64,000 bases of DNA. Origin: Clostridium peptidivorans (GTDB taxonomy: Bacteria; Bacillota; Clostridia; Clostridiales; Clostridiaceae). The position numbers were made by a program, and so were the translations under genes. The notes beneath the pieces were generated by a model. It worked only from the letters and a program-made list of their open reading frames with translations, was not told the origin of the DNA and did no database searches. Numbering within the stretch: position 1 is the first letter of the stretch; every line of letters begins with the position of its first letter. Where the stretch lies: NCBI RefSeq assembly GCF_900205925.1, contig NZ_OAOD01000005.1:124001-188000 (forward strand), in the 5' to 3' direction. Of the stretch, positions 45,322 through 56,125 are shown in pieces.

Positions 45322-48300
45322 TTATACAACTCTAAGACTATCATGCTTTATATATTTTTTCGTATCTTCTAAAGAGCTTTTTATTATAGTAAAACTTTGC
45401 AACCTTTTTAATAATGCAGGTATCATTTTATCTGGATATCTATAAAATTTGCTTCCCCTTATTTTTATAACATTCCATCCACATTCCGTTAATTTTAACT
45501 GCATATTATAAAATTCGTGATAGTTACTAGTATACTCACTTTTTTCATCTTGACACAATATAGCTATCTTATCCCTCCCATTTTCAAGTACTAAATCTAT
45601 AGTATAGTTTCCTAATAATACATTTGATAAAGGATTAAAGCCTCTATTTTTTAATATACTATATATGTCCTTTTGTAATGTAGAATAAAATATATTTTCT
45701 ATGACCTTTTCTTCCCTTTTATACTTATCATAATTTTCACAGTAATCTAAAAGTTTGTATCTTACACACTCCTTATTTAAATCTTCTAAATCTACGGAAT
45801 GAAATACCCATATTTGGTTTCTAGCCCTACTTGTAGCTACATTAAATCTCCTTATATCTGATTCACGATTAAGTACAGTGTATTTTACATTATTAGCCAC
45901 TACCATAGAGAGAAACATTATATCTCTTTCATCTCCTTGGAAGGAATAAGCATCCCCACATACTATTTTTCTTTTAAGTATTTCTTCCTCACCTATTTTA
46001 TCTCTTAAAAGAGCTTGGATAAATTCTGTTTGTACATCTCCAAGTAGGGATATTACTCCTATAGACATTCCGTTATATCTTTTATCATTACATATTCTGT
46101 ATATCCTATCTACTATGGCTTCTGCCTCTATTATATTAAGTGGCCTATTTTTTTCTCTGGTTCCATCTACCTTAACTGCACATACAGGTGGATCAAACTT
46201 TTCATTTTTATGAGCAAATCTTAGTGTTGCTATTTCGTTATTATAACAAAGCTTATTACTAAACTGTATTATCTCTGGTACTGATCTAAAATGTTCCCTT
46301 AATACTACCCTATCAGGAAATACTCTAAGTGCAGTATCATAGAGACTTGTACTTAAATCAAACCATTCCTTATTAGGTATATTGTTCAAATAAGCATTTA
46401 TATATTTTTGAACCTCACCATGTGATATTCCCACAACTTCTGGACTTATTTGTCTATCATCTCCAACTATTATAGCCTTCTTAGCTCTCATAAGAGCACA
46501 TAGGGTATAAATATTACTTTGGCTACTTTCATCACAAATAATAACATCAAACTGCTTATCTGAAAGTTTTATATTTTCTAGAAGCCTATTTAAAGGCATA
46601 ATCCATACAGGTATAGCTTCCTTACAGTTTTCCATTTCTTTTTGTGCAATTTGTATATAGTCATTTACAAACTTGCCTGTTCCTTTTCCAATCCTTTTTA
46701 CTGCCTGAAGCCATGAAAAAAGACTTCTTTTTCCTTCCTCTGTTATACTACATATTTGTCTAAACCAAGTTTCTTTATAAACAAGCTGCATAATCAATGC
46801 CTTTTCTTTTTGTTTTTCCTCTTGTAATCTTCCTTCTAGCCATTCCTCATTTTGTTTCCACACCCCCTTAAGAATGTTATCCCACTCTTTCCACTTCCAT
46901 GCATTATTCCAACTTTTCATATTTAATGATTCTTCCGTAGTTAGTTTTGTATATAATCTAGGGCATACCCCCTTTATCTTATACAGTATTTCATTTATCC
47001 TATTTAATTTATTTCTTATAAGTCTTAATCTTTCCACTTCTTTAAAACTTTCTTGAAGCTTTGCCACATCCCTTTTTTCTAAAGCTTCACATAGAATGCT
47101 GAAACCTGAATTATTCATAATCCTTATAATGCTATCTAAGAAAATTTCAATTTCCTGTAACTCATACATTTCTTTAATTGACTTACAACATTCTTTAATA
47201 TTTAATAAGCCTTCTCTATTATTTAAATTAATATCATTTGGAATAACAATTGCTCCAAATTTCTTTATTATATTTGGTTTTATATTATTAGTCCATTGAC
47301 ATAAATTTTCTATTTTATATATATACTTTTCCACTCTTATTAAATCTTCTTCCTTTTCAGAAATACCGCATATATTTTTGTAGTTTTTAAAGGTGCTATT
47401 CCAAACTTTTGTAACACCTTTAATTATTTGTTGTTTTTCAAAGTACAATTTTAATATTGTAGCTTGATATATGTCACTTATTGGATTACCATCCACTAAG
47501 CACTTATCAACAATATATCTTTGTGATTTATTTTTTAATGTAAACCACTTGCTAATTTTACCTTTTTTGTCCAGCTCATGAAATACTATTTGAAAATCCT
47601 TTTCTAAATGGGATAAATCCACTTCTTGTGGAAGCGTTATACAATGCTGATTTAACTCCTTTCTTATAACACTTATTCTTTTTATATAGCTTTTCCACCT
47701 TAATAAAAGATCCATTGCAGAGTCCCTTAGCAAAGCACTATTGTTAAAATCTCTTATAAAATTGCCTAATTCTTTTTCCTCACATATATTAAGTTTGTTA
47801 TACCCTTCTTCTAATAGTTCAATAAGACTTTCATAATCAAACCCTTTGTTATCAGATATGTTCCATTTCTCTAATATTCTTTTATTATTATCATAACTAT
47901 TTCTTAATTCCTCATACTTAATAAATACATTATACAGCTCGTCATGGGTCGGCATCTTATCTAAAATAGGCAACACCTTACTAATCATTTCTCTTTCTCT
48001 ACTTGGAACTTCATTTAAAAATCCTATTACCTCTTCAAATTCATTTTCTGAAATTGGTGACTTTATATGAGAGCTTATATCATCTTCTATCCAAGAATAT
48101 TCTTCCTCATTTTCTTTGAGCCATTTAGCTATTTCCATTATGCTATAATCTCTTCCATGATACGAAATAGCAGCATTTTCATTTTCCCATATATATTTGA
48201 GCTTATCTATTATATTATCCTGATTTCTCTTACATTCACTTAATTTAATTCTTAATATCCCTATCTCTTGCTGAAGCTGTACTGGATTTATAGATAAATT

Positions 48301-49410
48301 ATCTGTAATATTCTTTACGGAATTCTCAAGATTATCCATATCCTTATTTTCATTACCTATAACACTCATACATAGTGAACTTATTTCCTCAGGAATCATA
48401 TTCTTTAATACTTTAAGTGCTCTATCTGTTTCACTAGTTACTAGTACACTTTTGCCATGAGCTAATAAGTGACATATAAGATTTGCTATAGTATGGCTTT
48501 TACCTGTTCCTGGAGGCCCTTGAACTACTAGCCCAAAGTTGCTTGATAATCTATTTGCTATTTCCTTTTGTTCTGCATTATATGGGAGCGGAAATAATAA
48601 GTCCTTTTCTAAGCCCTTCCACTCTTCCTTCTCACTTTCTGTATGCTCTATTTTCTGATTTGTAACTAACGCCTTTATAGTGTTTGGTATTTCATATCCT
48701 TCATCTATTTGATGAAGTATGTGATTTATTTCTTCATTCCAAATTTTTACATCATATTCTCTAATTAAAATAGCAAGCTTATTTAATATATTTACCTTAG
48801 AAGTTATTTCTATATCTTCTTCAAATATTTTTCCATTATAAATTTTAAACTCTTTATCATTATCCACAGATAGTATGTTTATTATAGGCTCATAATAGTT
48901 ATTAATATATTCTAAATTACTTATTTTAATATTTTTATTTCTTATTTCTTCTTGTATTTCTACAAGCTTAGAGTAATTATGTATATTAAGTCCTTCTAAG
49001 AAGTGAGTATTCATCTCCATATTACCCTTACTTTTTAAACAAAATATTGCTTTTTCTACTTTAAACTCCAATTCTAACGGTATAGAAAACATTGTATGAA
49101 CTATGGTTTCTTTTTCTTTTATCCATGTAACAAGCCCCTTCCCTAAAACAATTTCCAAGTTCTTTGACTTATTTTCAATCTGCTGATGTAAATTAAAGAA
49201 ATAATTATATAGTTCTTTATTCATTTTACTTATTTCTAACACACAATTTTCATCAGTAGTTATTTTGCATCCAGTATGACTAAAAAGCTCCTTTTCAAAG
49301 AATACCCTTTCATACTCCCCTATGTGCCTTACTCTTTTTTCTTGAGATTTTTTTAGATTTCCTAGGTAATTAAATACACTTCTTACCTTTTCTCTTGTGT
49401 TTAAACTCAT
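45322..49410 (-). CDS. Large SF1 helicase with C-terminal Vsr/MTES_1575-type nuclease-like domain
   Basis: 1362 residues from the ATG at 49410 (GGGGGT seven bases upstream). Walker A GPPGTGKSHTIANL is near residue 300; motif II ICDESSQSN and motif III IVGDDRQISP near 955-985; VATSRARNQIW is motif VI. A long helical insert of about 600 residues separates motif Ia from II. The last 100 residues (NYTIDLVLE, ILCQDE, LTECGWNVIKIRGSKFYR) resemble the restriction-endonuclease-like domain seen at the end of such helicases. Role unknown; nucleic-acid defence or repair is possible. Confidence 0.82.
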   Translation of the reverse strand: MSLNTREKVRSVFNYLGNLKKSQEKRVRHIGEYERVFFEKELFSHTGCKITTDENCVLEISKMNKELYNYFFNLHQQIENKSKNLEIVLGKGLVTWIKEKETIVHTMFSIPLELEFKVEKAIFCLKSKGNMEMNTHFLEGLNIHNYSKLVEIQEEIRNKNIKISNLEYINNYYEPIINILSVDNDKEFKIYNGKIFEEDIEITSKVNILNKLAILIREYDVKIWNEEINHILHQIDEGYEIPNTIKALVTNQKIEHTESEKEEWKGLEKDLLFPLPYNAEQKEIANRLSSNFGLVVQGPPGTGKSHTIANLICHLLAHGKSVLVTSETDRALKVLKNMIPEEISSLCMSVIGNENKDMDNLENSVKNITDNLSINPVQLQQEIGILRIKLSECKRNQDNIIDKLKYIWENENAAISYHGRDYSIMEIAKWLKENEEEYSWIEDDISSHIKSPISENEFEEVIGFLNEVPSREREMISKVLPILDKMPTHDELYNVFIKYEELRNSYDNNKRILEKWNISDNKGFDYESLIELLEEGYNKLNICEEKELGNFIRDFNNSALLRDSAMDLLLRWKSYIKRISVIRKELNQHCITLPQEVDLSHLEKDFQIVFHELDKKGKISKWFTLKNKSQRYIVDKCLVDGNPISDIYQATILKLYFEKQQIIKGVTKVWNSTFKNYKNICGISEKEEDLIRVEKYIYKIENLCQWTNNIKPNIIKKFGAIVIPNDINLNNREGLLNIKECCKSIKEMYELQEIEIFLDSIIRIMNNSGFSILCEALEKRDVAKLQESFKEVERLRLIRNKLNRINEILYKIKGVCPRLYTKLTTEESLNMKSWNNAWKWKEWDNILKGVWKQNEEWLEGRLQEEKQKEKALIMQLVYKETWFRQICSITEEGKRSLFSWLQAVKRIGKGTGKFVNDYIQIAQKEMENCKEAIPVWIMPLNRLLENIKLSDKQFDVIICDESSQSNIYTLCALMRAKKAIIVGDDRQISPEVVGISHGEVQKYINAYLNNIPNKEWFDLSTSLYDTALRVFPDRVVLREHFRSVPEIIQFSNKLCYNNEIATLRFAHKNEKFDPPVCAVKVDGTREKNRPLNIIEAEAIVDRIYRICNDKRYNGMSIGVISLLGDVQTEFIQALLRDKIGEEEILKRKIVCGDAYSFQGDERDIMFLSMVVANNVKYTVLNRESDIRRFNVATSRARNQIWVFHSVDLEDLNKECVRYKLLDYCENYDKYKREEKVIENIFYSTLQKDIYSILKNRGFNPLSNVLLGNYTIDLVLENGRDKIAILCQDEKSEYTSNYHEFYNMQLKLTECGWNVIKIRGSKFYRYPDKMIPALLKRLQSFTIIKSSLEDTKKYIKHDSLRVV

Positions 49411-49483
49411 AACTTTTACCCCCATAATTTATACTAGATGCTTGTCCTTATTATAAACTATAAGTATATTACTTGTATGTTAA

Positions 49484-49512
49484 ATTATAGCACCCATGTA
49501 AATGTTTTTCAA
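49484..49512 (-). promoter_or_regulatory. SigmaA-type promoter of the SF1 helicase gene
   Basis: Minus strand TTGAAA (49512-49507), 17-base spacer, TATAAT (49489-49484), about 74 bases before the start codon. Confidence 0.7.
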
Positions 49513-49618
49513 AATTTTTATAATACAATATTTGTTGTGAATTTACAATAATATACACATTAAATACATACTTAAACACTTATCTTAATTATTAGCCATA
49601 AAATAATACATAAAAAAT

Positions 49619-49648
49619 AAAACCATGTAGATTTTTCTACATGGTTTT
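49619..49648. terminator. Terminator after the LacI-family regulator gene
   Basis: 13-bp perfect stem AAAACCATGTAGA / TCTACATGGTTTT with a 4-base loop and T-rich tails on both strands. Confidence 0.85.
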
Positions 49649-49658
49649 ATTTTTAATT

Positions 49659-50657
49659 TTATTTTTTAGTAGAGTTTCTTTCAATCATCTTATATGGTAG
49701 CACATAATGTTTTTCTTCTATTGATTGTTTATTTATTATTTTTATAAGCATTCTCATGCCTACGGATCCCATATCATACATTGGCTGAGCTACAGTTGTA
49801 AGTTTAGGATAAAATATTTCTGATGCATATATATTATCAAAACCTACTACCTCTATATCATTTGGCACATCTATTCCCTTTTCCCTTAGTGCATTTATAA
49901 CGCCCATGGCAATTTCATCTCCAGCACAAAATACTGCATCTACTTCTGCCTCATTTAATATACTTAATATGCCTTCATATCCATCATTAGGTTTCATTCC
50001 ACCAAAATGTACAAGATGAGGATTTAAATTTATATCTTTTTCTCTTAGTGCTCTTTTATAACCAACATATCTAAGTGCTGCTGCGTTAAAATTTTCTTCA
50101 TCTGAACCAATATAGGCAATCTTATTATTTCCTTTATCTATTAAATATTTAACTGCATCATAAGCTGCCTGCTCATTATCTATTACCACACTTGGAAAAC
50201 TATTATCTTTATCTATAGTTTCTACCAGTACTGTAGGAATTTCTAATTTATTTATAAGCTCAATTGTATTTTTTCCAAGGGAATTACTCATATAAAGAAC
50301 TCCGTCCACCATCTTTTCCCTTAATACCTTTAAATACTCCATTTCCTTTTCTACATCCATATCTGTATTGCACAGAATTATGTTATAGTCATATATGTTC
50401 GCTACATCTTCTGCTCCTCTTACTATCTCAGGATAAAACTGATTTGATATATCTGGAATTATTATGCCAATAGTGCTAGTTTTCTGTGTCTTTAAACTTC
50501 TCGCCACTATATTAGGTCTATACCCTAATTTTTTTATTGCATCTACTACCTTTTTCTTTGTATCATCGTTTACAACGTCCACGTCATTTAAAACTCTTGA
50601 AACTGTTGCAATGGAAACTCCTGCTTCTTTTGCAACGTCCTTTATAGATGCTGCCAT
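49659..50657 (-). CDS. ccpA: LacI/GalR-family transcription regulator, CcpA-like
   Basis: 332 residues: the N-terminal helix-turn-helix and hinge (IKDVAKEAGVSIATVSRVLN, GYRPNIVARSL) and a periplasmic-binding-protein-like effector domain (IGIIIPDISNQFYPEIVRG). The overall pattern and length fit clostridial CcpA, the carbon catabolite regulator acting with HPr-Ser-P. It stands alone next to ileS, with no sugar operon adjacent, which supports a global rather than local regulator. Another LacI paralogue cannot be excluded. Confidence 0.78.
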   Translation of the reverse strand: MAASIKDVAKEAGVSIATVSRVLNDVDVVNDDTKKKVVDAIKKLGYRPNIVARSLKTQKTSTIGIIIPDISNQFYPEIVRGAEDVANIYDYNIILCNTDMDVEKEMEYLKVLREKMVDGVLYMSNSLGKNTIELINKLEIPTVLVETIDKDNSFPSVVIDNEQAAYDAVKYLIDKGNNKIAYIGSDEENFNAAALRYVGYKRALREKDINLNPHLVHFGGMKPNDGYEGILSILNEAEVDAVFCAGDEIAMGVINALREKGIDVPNDIEVVGFDNIYASEIFYPKLTTVAQPMYDMGSVGMRMLIKIINKQSIEEKHYVLPYKMIERNSTKK

Positions 50658-50687
50658 AATATCACCCCTAAAAATTTTTTTATATAA

Positions 50688-50723
50688 ATAGCATGTAGAT
50701 AAGATAATTTATCCACATGCTAT
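50688..50723 (-). terminator. Terminator after ileS
   Basis: Imperfect 15-bp stem (ATAGCATGT-A-GATAA / TTATC-C-ACATGCTAT) eight bases past the ileS stop; the minus-strand tail contains TTTATATAAAAAAA, so efficiency is unclear. Confidence 0.6.
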
Positions 50724-50730
50724 ATTTAAA

Positions 50731-53700
50731 TTACTTTACTACTTCTACTTGTAGTTTAAAGTCTTCTCCATTTATCTTAGTGTCTGCATATTCTACTTCT
50801 TTATTATACTTTATTTCCACTGATAAAGTTTCTTTCTTTATGGTATCTTCAAACTTTTTAACTACAGCCTCAAGTTTTTCATTACCATCTACATAGAGTA
50901 CTATCTTATCAGATACTTCAAAATTCTTTTCTTTTCTCATATTTTGAACTTTACTTAATACTTCTCTTAAGTGGCCTTCTTCTCTTAATTCTTCTGTTAA
51001 AGTAGTATCAAGTACAACGCCCATAGTTCCTTCTCCTGCAAATGCAAAACCTTCTAATCCCTGCATTGTAATAAGTAAGCTATCTTGGTTTAACTCTATT
51101 TCTGCATCATTAGCTTTTATTACTATACTTTCTCCAGCTTGAATCTTTTGAGCTAATTCCATTTGATTCATAGCTGCTAGCTCTTTTCTTATTACAGGTA
51201 TATATCTACCATAGGCTTTACCTAGTACAGGTAAGTTTGGTTTAATATCAAAATTAACATAACTTGAAAGATCCGCTCCAAATATTACTTCTTTTATATT
51301 AAGTTCATCCCTTATAATATCTCCATAATATTCTTGAAGTGATTTAGAACTTACAAGCATCTTTGAAAGTGGCTGTCTATTCTTTATATTAGCTCCGTTT
51401 CTAGCACTTCTGCCAAGCTTAACCATTTTATAAGCCTCTTCCATTTCTCCTTCAAGCTCGCTATCTATTAGTTCTTCAGCATACTTTGGCCATGGACATA
51501 AATGTACACTTTCTTTAGCTGTCTTGTCTAATTCTAATACTAAATTTTGATATATTTCCTCGGTTATAAATGGTACAAATGGAGCTGCCACTAGTGTTAA
51601 TGTAGTAAGAACTTTATATAATGTTACATAAGCTCCTATCTTATCATCTGTTAAAGTTTCACTCCAGAATCTTGACCTATTTCTTCTTACATACCAATTG
51701 GATAATTCATCTACAAACTCTTCAATAGCAAGAGCTGCTTGAGTTATTCCATAACCATCCATGTTATTTTCTACGGTTTTTATTAATGTGTTTAACTTAG
51801 AAATTATCCACTTATCCATTACATTTTCACTTACAAAATCCTTGTACTGTAATGGATTAAATTGATCTATCTCTGCGTACAATACATAAAATGAATACAC
51901 ATTCCATAAAGTACTTATAAACTTTCTCTGAGTTTCTTCTACATCTTCTACAGAAAATCTAGTTGGAAGCCATGGTGCACTTGCAGTATAGAAATGCCAT
52001 CTACAAGCATCTGCTCCAACATTATCTAATATCTCAAATGGATCCACTACATTTCCCTTATGCTTTGACATTTTAAGTCCATGTTTATCAAGTACGTGTC
52101 CAAGTACTATACAATTTTCAAATGGATTTGTATCAAATAAGGATGTAGATATAGCCATTAAAGTATAGAACCATCCTCTTGTCTGGTCTACAGCTTCTGA
52201 AATAAACTGTGCTGGAAAATTACTTTCAAATATTTCCTTATTCTCAAAAGGATAGTGATGTTGTGCAAAAGGCATAGAACCTGAGTCAAACCAGCAATCT
52301 ATAACTTCTCCTGTTCTCTTCATTTCCTTTTCACAATGAGGACATCTTAATTTAACTTCATCTATGTATGGTTTATGAAGCTCTATGTTTTCTGGTACAT
52401 TTATTCCCTTTTCTTTAAGTTCTGCTACACTTCCTATACATTCTCTATGTCCACATTCACATTCCCAAATAGGTAGTGGAGTTCCCCAGTATCTATCTCT
52501 TGAAATACCCCAATCTATTACATTTTCTAAGAACTTTCCAAATCTTCCTGTTCTTACGTTATCAGGATACCAGTTCACCTTGTTATTATTTTCCAAAAGC
52601 TTATCTCTTAAGGATGTCATTCTTACAAACCAGCTATCCTTTGGATAGTATAAAAGAGTTGTGTCACATCTCCAGCAATGTGGATATGAGTGAGTAAACT
52701 TTTCTGATTTATAAAGTAGTCCTCTTGCTTCTAATTCTTCAAGAATTTTAGGATCAGCCTTTTTTACAAATATACCTTTCCATGGTTCTACAGCTTCTAC
52801 AAATTTACCTTCTCCGTCAACAAGATTTATAAGAGGTAAGTTATATTTCTTTCCTGTTTGATTATCATCTTCACCATATGCTGGTGCAGTATGTACAACT
52901 CCTGTACCATCTGATAATGTTACGTAATCTGCATGCACTACATAAAATGCCTTTTCTTTTGGAGTTACAAACTTAAAGAGCTGCTCGTATTCTGTTCCAA
53001 GTAGTTCTTCGCCCTTAAATTCTCGTACTATTTCGTATTCTCCTTCTATAACTTTAGAAACCAGTTCCTTAGCAAGTATTAGATGTTCATCATTATTTAA
53101 GACTTCCACATAATCATAAGCTTTGTTTATAGCTAATGCTACATTACTTGGTAAAGTCCACGGAGTAGTGGTCCAAGCTAATATGTATTTATTTTCTTCT
53201 CCCTTTACCTTAAATTTTGCTATAGCTGTAGCATCTTTTACATCTTTATATCCTTGTGCAACTTCATGAGATGAAAGAGATGTTCCACATCTTGGGCAAT
53301 AAGGTATAACCTTATGTCCTTTGTAAAGAAGATCTTTTTCCCACATCTGTTTTAATGCCCACCATACAGATTCTATATAATTATTATGATATGTTACATA
53401 AGGATCATCCATGTCAACCCAAAAGGCTAACTTTTCGGACATATCCTTCCACATAGTTGAATATGTAAATACAGATTCTTTACACTGTTCTATGAATTTC
53501 TCTACTCCATAGTCTTCTATTTGCTGTTTTCCTGAAATACCAAGCTTCTTTTCTATTTCAAGTTCTACAGGAAGACCATGTGTATCCCATCCTGCTTTTC
53601 TTAAAACTCTATATCCCTTCATTACCTTGTATCTTGGTACTAAGTCCTTTATTACTCTTGTTAATACATGACCTACATGTGGCTTTCCATTAGCAGTTGG

Positions 53701-53841
53701 TGGGCCATCATAAAAAGTAAAGTATTTACCTTCTTTATTTAGATCAAAGTTTTTATTAATTATCTTTTCATTTTCCCAAAAACTTAATACATCACGTTCT
53801 ACTTGTACAAAGCCCTTAGAGTTATCAATTTTCTTATACAT
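50731..53841 (-). CDS. ileS: Isoleucyl-tRNA synthetase, type 2 (eukaryote-like)
   Basis: 1036 residues from the ATG at 53841 (GGAGGG eight bases upstream). HIGH motif is PHVGHVLTR and KMSKS is LKMSKHKGN. The length, and the segment [20 protein letters not shown] near residue 85, fit the IleS2 class, which as a class is less sensitive to mupirocin than the IleS1 class. It charges tRNA-Ile and edits valine in the CP1 insertion. Expression is under the T-box leader at 53916-54169. Confidence 0.95.
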   Translation of the reverse strand: MYKKIDNSKGFVQVERDVLSFWENEKIINKNFDLNKEGKYFTFYDGPPTANGKPHVGHVLTRVIKDLVPRYKVMKGYRVLRKAGWDTHGLPVELEIEKKLGISGKQQIEDYGVEKFIEQCKESVFTYSTMWKDMSEKLAFWVDMDDPYVTYHNNYIESVWWALKQMWEKDLLYKGHKVIPYCPRCGTSLSSHEVAQGYKDVKDATAIAKFKVKGEENKYILAWTTTPWTLPSNVALAINKAYDYVEVLNNDEHLILAKELVSKVIEGEYEIVREFKGEELLGTEYEQLFKFVTPKEKAFYVVHADYVTLSDGTGVVHTAPAYGEDDNQTGKKYNLPLINLVDGEGKFVEAVEPWKGIFVKKADPKILEELEARGLLYKSEKFTHSYPHCWRCDTTLLYYPKDSWFVRMTSLRDKLLENNNKVNWYPDNVRTGRFGKFLENVIDWGISRDRYWGTPLPIWECECGHRECIGSVAELKEKGINVPENIELHKPYIDEVKLRCPHCEKEMKRTGEVIDCWFDSGSMPFAQHHYPFENKEIFESNFPAQFISEAVDQTRGWFYTLMAISTSLFDTNPFENCIVLGHVLDKHGLKMSKHKGNVVDPFEILDNVGADACRWHFYTASAPWLPTRFSVEDVEETQRKFISTLWNVYSFYVLYAEIDQFNPLQYKDFVSENVMDKWIISKLNTLIKTVENNMDGYGITQAALAIEEFVDELSNWYVRRNRSRFWSETLTDDKIGAYVTLYKVLTTLTLVAAPFVPFITEEIYQNLVLELDKTAKESVHLCPWPKYAEELIDSELEGEMEEAYKMVKLGRSARNGANIKNRQPLSKMLVSSKSLQEYYGDIIRDELNIKEVIFGADLSSYVNFDIKPNLPVLGKAYGRYIPVIRKELAAMNQMELAQKIQAGESIVIKANDAEIELNQDSLLITMQGLEGFAFAGEGTMGVVLDTTLTEELREEGHLREVLSKVQNMRKEKNFEVSDKIVLYVDGNEKLEAVVKKFEDTIKKETLSVEIKYNKEVEYADTKINGEDFKLQVEVVK

Positions 53842-53915
53842 TAAGCAATCCCTCCTGTTATTATTGTTGACCTTCATTTTGTATAATAAACAATTTATAT
53901 ACTAAAAAAATAAAA

Positions 53916-54169
53916 AACTTCGCCCAAATAGGGCGAAGTTAAACTCGCTATACCACCTATGGATATAAAATTCAAGCACTCTCATGCCCTATCTCTTAAC
54001 GCGAGATTACGGATAAGCTTACTATAATTTCAGCACTCAACTCCAAGGTGATTTTCTTTAAACTATAAACTGTGGATTTTCACCAATCTCCACTCTCTGC
54101 AAGTTATAGATTTTAAATACTTTTCCTTTTCACTGCTTTTAATTCTTGATATCAATTCAAGTAAAATTT
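53916..54169 (-). promoter_or_regulatory. T-box riboswitch of ileS
   Basis: About 250 bases of minus-strand leader. The antiterminator T-box reads AGGTGGTATAGCGAG (53958-53944), and the terminator is a 10-bp stem AACTTCGCCC / GGGCGAAGTT (53916-53940) followed by TTTTATTTTTTT. Stem I is upstream (CTATAA pairing with TTATAG). An ATT isoleucine codon in GAAATTATAG is the likely specifier, but I could not fold the whole stem. Uncharged tRNA-Ile would favour readthrough. Confidence 0.88.
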
Positions 54170-54175
54170 TATTAT

Positions 54176-54204
54176 ATTATAGTATATTAAAATTTTATTG
54201 TCAA
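54176..54204 (-). promoter_or_regulatory. Consensus SigmaA promoter of the ileS T-box transcript
   Basis: Minus strand TTGACA (54204-54199), exactly 17 bases, TATAAT (54181-54176). Confidence 0.85.
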
Positions 54205-54213
54205 TTGATTTTA

Positions 54214-55992
54214 CTACATTCCTAATGCCTTAAATATTCCATTTGCCAAAGCCTGAGCAGACTTGTCCTGAAATGCTTCACTTCTTAAATTTTTTTCTCC
54301 TGTAGGATTACTTATAAATTCAAGTTCTGCAAGTATTGCAGGCGCATCTGTATACTTAATAACATAAAATCCTGCGGTTTTAACCTTTCTATCGGTAGTT
54401 CCAAGTTTGCTTATAAGCTCTTGCTGAACATAAGTAGCTAACCTTTGACTTGCGGCGCTTCCTCCATTCCACCAATAGGTTTCCGTTCCGTTAGCGTCAG
54501 GTACGGCTGAATTACAATGAATGGATACATAGTAATTTGCATTTGCCTGATTTGATATTAGTACTCTTTTTTGTAAATCTTGAGAAACATTAGATGGCCA
54601 GGATACAACATCACTACTTCTTGTATATACCACTCTTATTCCCTTAGCTTCAAGTAGCTTTCCAAGTTTTAACCCAACTGATAAGGCTACATCCTTTTCC
54701 TTAAGTCCTGTAGGTCCTACAGCACCCGGATCATATCCTCCGTGTCCTGGGTCTACAACTACAGTATATTTACCACTCTTGGTTACTAAAATAGTCCATA
54801 CAATTTTTCCTGAATATCCATCTACAGTTCCTATATGAGTATATGTACCTGCAGTACTAGTATTTACTGAAGGCTTGTCCCATTTTACAGGAACTTGTTC
54901 TTTAGATCCATTATTTCTTGTTGCAGTAACGGTAGTTGGAAGCGCAATTGCTCCTCCTTCAGTTACTGACTTTATAACATCCTTTTCTGCAACATCAACA
55001 ATAGATGCTTGAGATGCTTGTGAATTTTTAACTTGGATTATAGCATTTGCTATTCCTTCTGCATATTTATACTGAGTATCTAAATCAGAGAGCCTATCTT
55101 CCTCATCTGGATTACTTAAAAATCCTAAAAATACCTTAGCAGTAGGTATATGAGGAAGTGTGGTAAACTCTGGCATTGAACCTGTTTTAATTCCTCTATC
55201 TGCAGCTCCTGTCTTCGAGACTATATTACTTTGTAATAAGTTTGCTAATGCCTGAGATTTACTGTTTCCTGACATATAAAACGTTTCAAGTCCAGAAGCA
55301 TCCATGTTTCCTGCTAAATTTGCATGTATACTCACTACGTAGCTAGCACCAGATGTACTAAGCTCTGCAAAACGTGAATTCATATCATCAGCTTCCCAAC
55401 TTATATCATCATTTATTCTAGTATAACTTACATCAATGCCCTTTTGCTCTAAAATTTCTCCAGCTTTTAATGCTACACTTAACGCTAAATCCTTTTCTTT
55501 TAATCCGTTGAGTCCTGTTAAACCATCATCTTGTCCACCATGACCTGCATCTAACACTATCTTGAAATCCTTACTTACTGGTGGATCTACTGGTGAAGAC
55601 TTTACACTAAAATTCACTTTTACATCTTTCTTTAGAGTATCTCCTGAAGTTTTTTGCACATTTTTACTTATTGTTAAAGTATAGCTTTTTCCAACTTCAT
55701 ATTTTACCCCTGATTTTAAAGCTACTGTTACAGATCTATTATCAGAATTTAAAACAGGACTTATCTCAATATTTTGTCCTACATCGTCTACCAATTTAAA
55801 ATTACTTGTATTTACTGAATCTCTTTTTATAGGATAGTTAAATTTTACATTCCAACTTTTACTTAGATCTGAAATAGTGTAAGTATCTTTCCATTGTATA
55901 TAGTCTTCCGCTGCATATACAACAGAGTTACTTAAAAACAAAAAACTTAACATAAATGATATTATCAAAAACATCATTTTGTTTTTTCTCAA
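54214..55992 (-). CDS. N-acetylmuramoyl-L-alanine amidase with two Amidase_3 domains
   Basis: 592 residues from a TTG at 55992 (GGGGGTGG just upstream). A signal peptide (RKNK, hydrophobic core, ending VVYAAED) is followed by an Ig-like domain (to about 135), a first Amidase_3 domain (VLDAGHGGQDDG, SIHANL; about 145-320), a Big_4-like domain (about 325-400) and a second Amidase_3 domain (VVDPGHGGYDPG, SIHCNS, ILAELEFISN; about 405-592). In the first domain the catalytic Glu position reads F in KVFLGFLSN, so only the second looks fully active. Confidence 0.88.
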   Translation of the reverse strand: MRKNKMMFLIISFMLSFLFLSNSVVYAAEDYIQWKDTYTISDLSKSWNVKFNYPIKRDSVNTSNFKLVDDVGQNIEISPVLNSDNRSVTVALKSGVKYEVGKSYTLTISKNVQKTSGDTLKKDVKVNFSVKSSPVDPPVSKDFKIVLDAGHGGQDDGLTGLNGLKEKDLALSVALKAGEILEQKGIDVSYTRINDDISWEADDMNSRFAELSTSGASYVVSIHANLAGNMDASGLETFYMSGNSKSQALANLLQSNIVSKTGAADRGIKTGSMPEFTTLPHIPTAKVFLGFLSNPDEEDRLSDLDTQYKYAEGIANAIIQVKNSQASQASIVDVAEKDVIKSVTEGGAIALPTTVTATRNNGSKEQVPVKWDKPSVNTSTAGTYTHIGTVDGYSGKIVWTILVTKSGKYTVVVDPGHGGYDPGAVGPTGLKEKDVALSVGLKLGKLLEAKGIRVVYTRSSDVVSWPSNVSQDLQKRVLISNQANANYYVSIHCNSAVPDANGTETYWWNGGSAASQRLATYVQQELISKLGTTDRKVKTAGFYVIKYTDAPAILAELEFISNPTGEKNLRSEAFQDKSAQALANGIFKALGM

Positions 55993-56125
55993 CTCGCCAC
56001 CCCCAAAATTTGTACTAAGATTTATATGTAGCAAGTTTATTATCTTAAGCTACAATATATATTATAATTATGATTACTTCAATTTTCCATATAAAATTTA
56101 AAATATATTAAAAATTCATCTAAAT

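Noticed and set aside
45322..50657. The helicase region as part of a multi-gene defence island or mobile element
   Set aside because: No integrase, repeats, tRNA insertion site, methylase or other defence genes flank it; base composition is like the surroundings.
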